Of a stretch of 5,648 bases of DNA, positions 5,402-5,648 are shown piece by piece (within the stretch, counting starts at the first letter, position 1; each line of letters opens with the position of its first letter). The DNA is taken from assembly GCA_002783525.1 (NCBI GenBank), contig PFGS01000195.1, positions 1 to 5,648 on the forward strand, written 5' to 3'. The position numbers and the translations under genes are program-made. The notes under the pieces were generated by a model, which saw nothing but the letters and a program-made list of their open reading frames with translations, did not search any database and was not told the origin of the DNA. The stretch comes from Ignavibacteriales bacterium CG12_big_fil_rev_8_21_14_0_65_30_8. Lineage in GTDB: Bacteria; Bacteroidota; Ignavibacteria; Ignavibacteriales; Ignavibacteriaceae.

Positions 5402-5457
5402 GAACCGTTGACCTACTCATTACGAATGAGTTGCTCTACCAACTGAGCTACACCAGC
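5385..5457 (-). tRNA. tRNA-Thr (anticodon CGT)
   Basis: A 73-nt gene with complete cloverleaf: acceptor GCTGGTG/CACCAGC (7 bp), D-arm GCTC-AGTTGGTA-GAGC, anticodon arm ACTCA-TTCGTAA-TGAGT, variable loop AGGTC, T-arm AACGG-TTCGACT-CCGTT, and discriminator T. The anticodon CGT reads ACG (threonine). The 3' CCA is not encoded and must be added by tRNA nucleotidyltransferase. The gene sits 18 bp after a terminator, leaving little room for a standard promoter of its own in that gap. Its 3' end serves as attachment site for the downstream island. If the island integrated at the anticodon arm, the present 3' half came in with the element. Confidence 0.97.
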
Positions 5458-5474
5458 AGAAAAGAATGGATTAA

Positions 5475-5508
5475 TAAAAAATAGGCAAATGCAATAACAT
5501 TTACCTAT
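5475..5508 (-). terminator. Intrinsic terminator after the small ribosomal-type gene
   Basis: On the minus strand ATAGGTAAATG (5508-5498) pairs with CATTTGCCTAT (5491-5481) around a 6-base loop, giving an 11-bp stem with one U-G wobble, followed directly by a run of T. It lies between the 31-residue gene and tRNA-Thr, so it would end the upstream transcript and separate it from the tRNA. The stem is AT-rich, so termination may be partial. Confidence 0.65.
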
Positions 5509-5535
5509 AAATTGACTAAAAAATTTTATTATAAT

Positions 5536-5631
5536 TTATCTTGATTTCTTTTTATGTCTATTTTTTCTAAGTCTTTTTTTTCTTTTGTGCGTTGACATTT
5601 TATGTCTTTTTCTTTTTTTGCCGCAAGGCAT
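5536..5631 (-). CDS. Tiny basic ribosomal-type protein of the COX24_C/AURKAIP1 (mS38/bS22-like) family
   Basis: A 31-residue protein: MPCGKKRKRHKMSTHKRKK, then RLRKNRHKKKSR. About two thirds of the residues are Lys or Arg, and it carries the KRKRHKMxxHKRKKRLRKxRH signature that I know from small proteins of Bacteroidota and relatives and from the C-terminus of mitochondrial AURKAIP1/COX24, which is small-subunit protein mS38. Mycobacterial bS22 is a similar tiny basic protein in the 30S subunit. By analogy it would bind 16S rRNA in the small subunit; that role is inferred. The start is decided by AGGAGG (5638-5643) six bases before the ATG, the best Shine-Dalgarno in the window, and an intrinsic terminator follows the stop. 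It is easily missed by gene finders because of its size. Confidence 0.88.
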   Translation of the reverse strand: MPCGKKRKRHKMSTHKRKKRLRKNRHKKKSR

Positions 5632-5637
5632 ATAAGG

Positions 5638-5643
5638 CCTCCT
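5638..5643 (-). promoter_or_regulatory. Canonical Shine-Dalgarno AGGAGG of the 31-residue gene
   Basis: A perfect AGGAGG with 6-base spacing to the ATG, in contrast to the weak or absent Shine-Dalgarno of mraZ, rsmH and the first island gene. It suggests high expression of the tiny ribosomal-type protein. Confidence 0.8.
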
Positions 5644-5648
5644 AATTA

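Noticed and set aside
1..5648. CRISPR array, insertion sequence or transposase
   Set aside because: There are no regularly spaced direct repeats and no transposase-like reading frame; the only long repeat is the tRNA-derived pair.

Overview
The window is strongly AT-rich, and every gene I can support lies on the minus strand, so the biological reading direction is right to left. In that order it holds a 31-residue extremely basic ribosomal-type protein, a tRNA-Thr gene, three small genes of unknown or toxin-antitoxin-like type, a small one-helix membrane protein, and the start of the division and cell-wall (dcw) cluster: mraZ, rsmH, an ftsL-like gene and ftsI (cut by the left window edge). 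The dcw order, the tRNA without encoded CCA, the AT-rich coding, and above all the tiny MPCGKKRKRHKMSTHKRKK-type protein point to the Bacteroidota/Ignavibacteriota/Chlorobiota side of the FCB group. The exact phylum is inference.

Region 1-3265 is an ordinary dcw operon. One promoter candidate (3237-3265) is followed at once by three TGGGG/TGGTG-type repeats with an exact 10-bp period (3212-3236), the arrangement of MraZ operators. The genes then overlap or abut (mraZ/rsmH by 1 nt, rsmH/ftsL by 4 nt as ATGA, ftsL/ftsI by 8 nt), so translation is probably coupled. MraZ would repress its own operon, RsmH would methylate 16S rRNA, and the FtsL-like protein and FtsI would act in the septal divisome.

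Region 3182-3669 is a 488-bp gene-poor leader. Region 3670-3912 encodes a short membrane-anchored coiled-coil protein.

Region 4040-5401 is the most interesting part. The last 17 bases of tRNA-Thr(CGT) are repeated exactly 1345 bp downstream of the tRNA. Close to that repeat is a 20-base copy of the tRNA anticodon arm with one mismatch. This is the signature of an element that integrated into the 3' half of a tRNA gene and displaced the original half. No integrase lies between the copies; only three tightly packed small genes do. The last two resemble a HicB-like antitoxin followed by a HicA-like toxin; the first is an unrecognised small protein. The stop codon and last five residues of the HicA-like gene are written in the displaced tRNA anticodon arm. 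I read this as a minimal, integrase-less tRNA-Thr island carrying a three-gene, possibly toxin-antitoxin-type, cargo.

Region 5475-5648 contains the small ribosomal-type gene with a strong Shine-Dalgarno sequence and a good intrinsic terminator between it and the tRNA.
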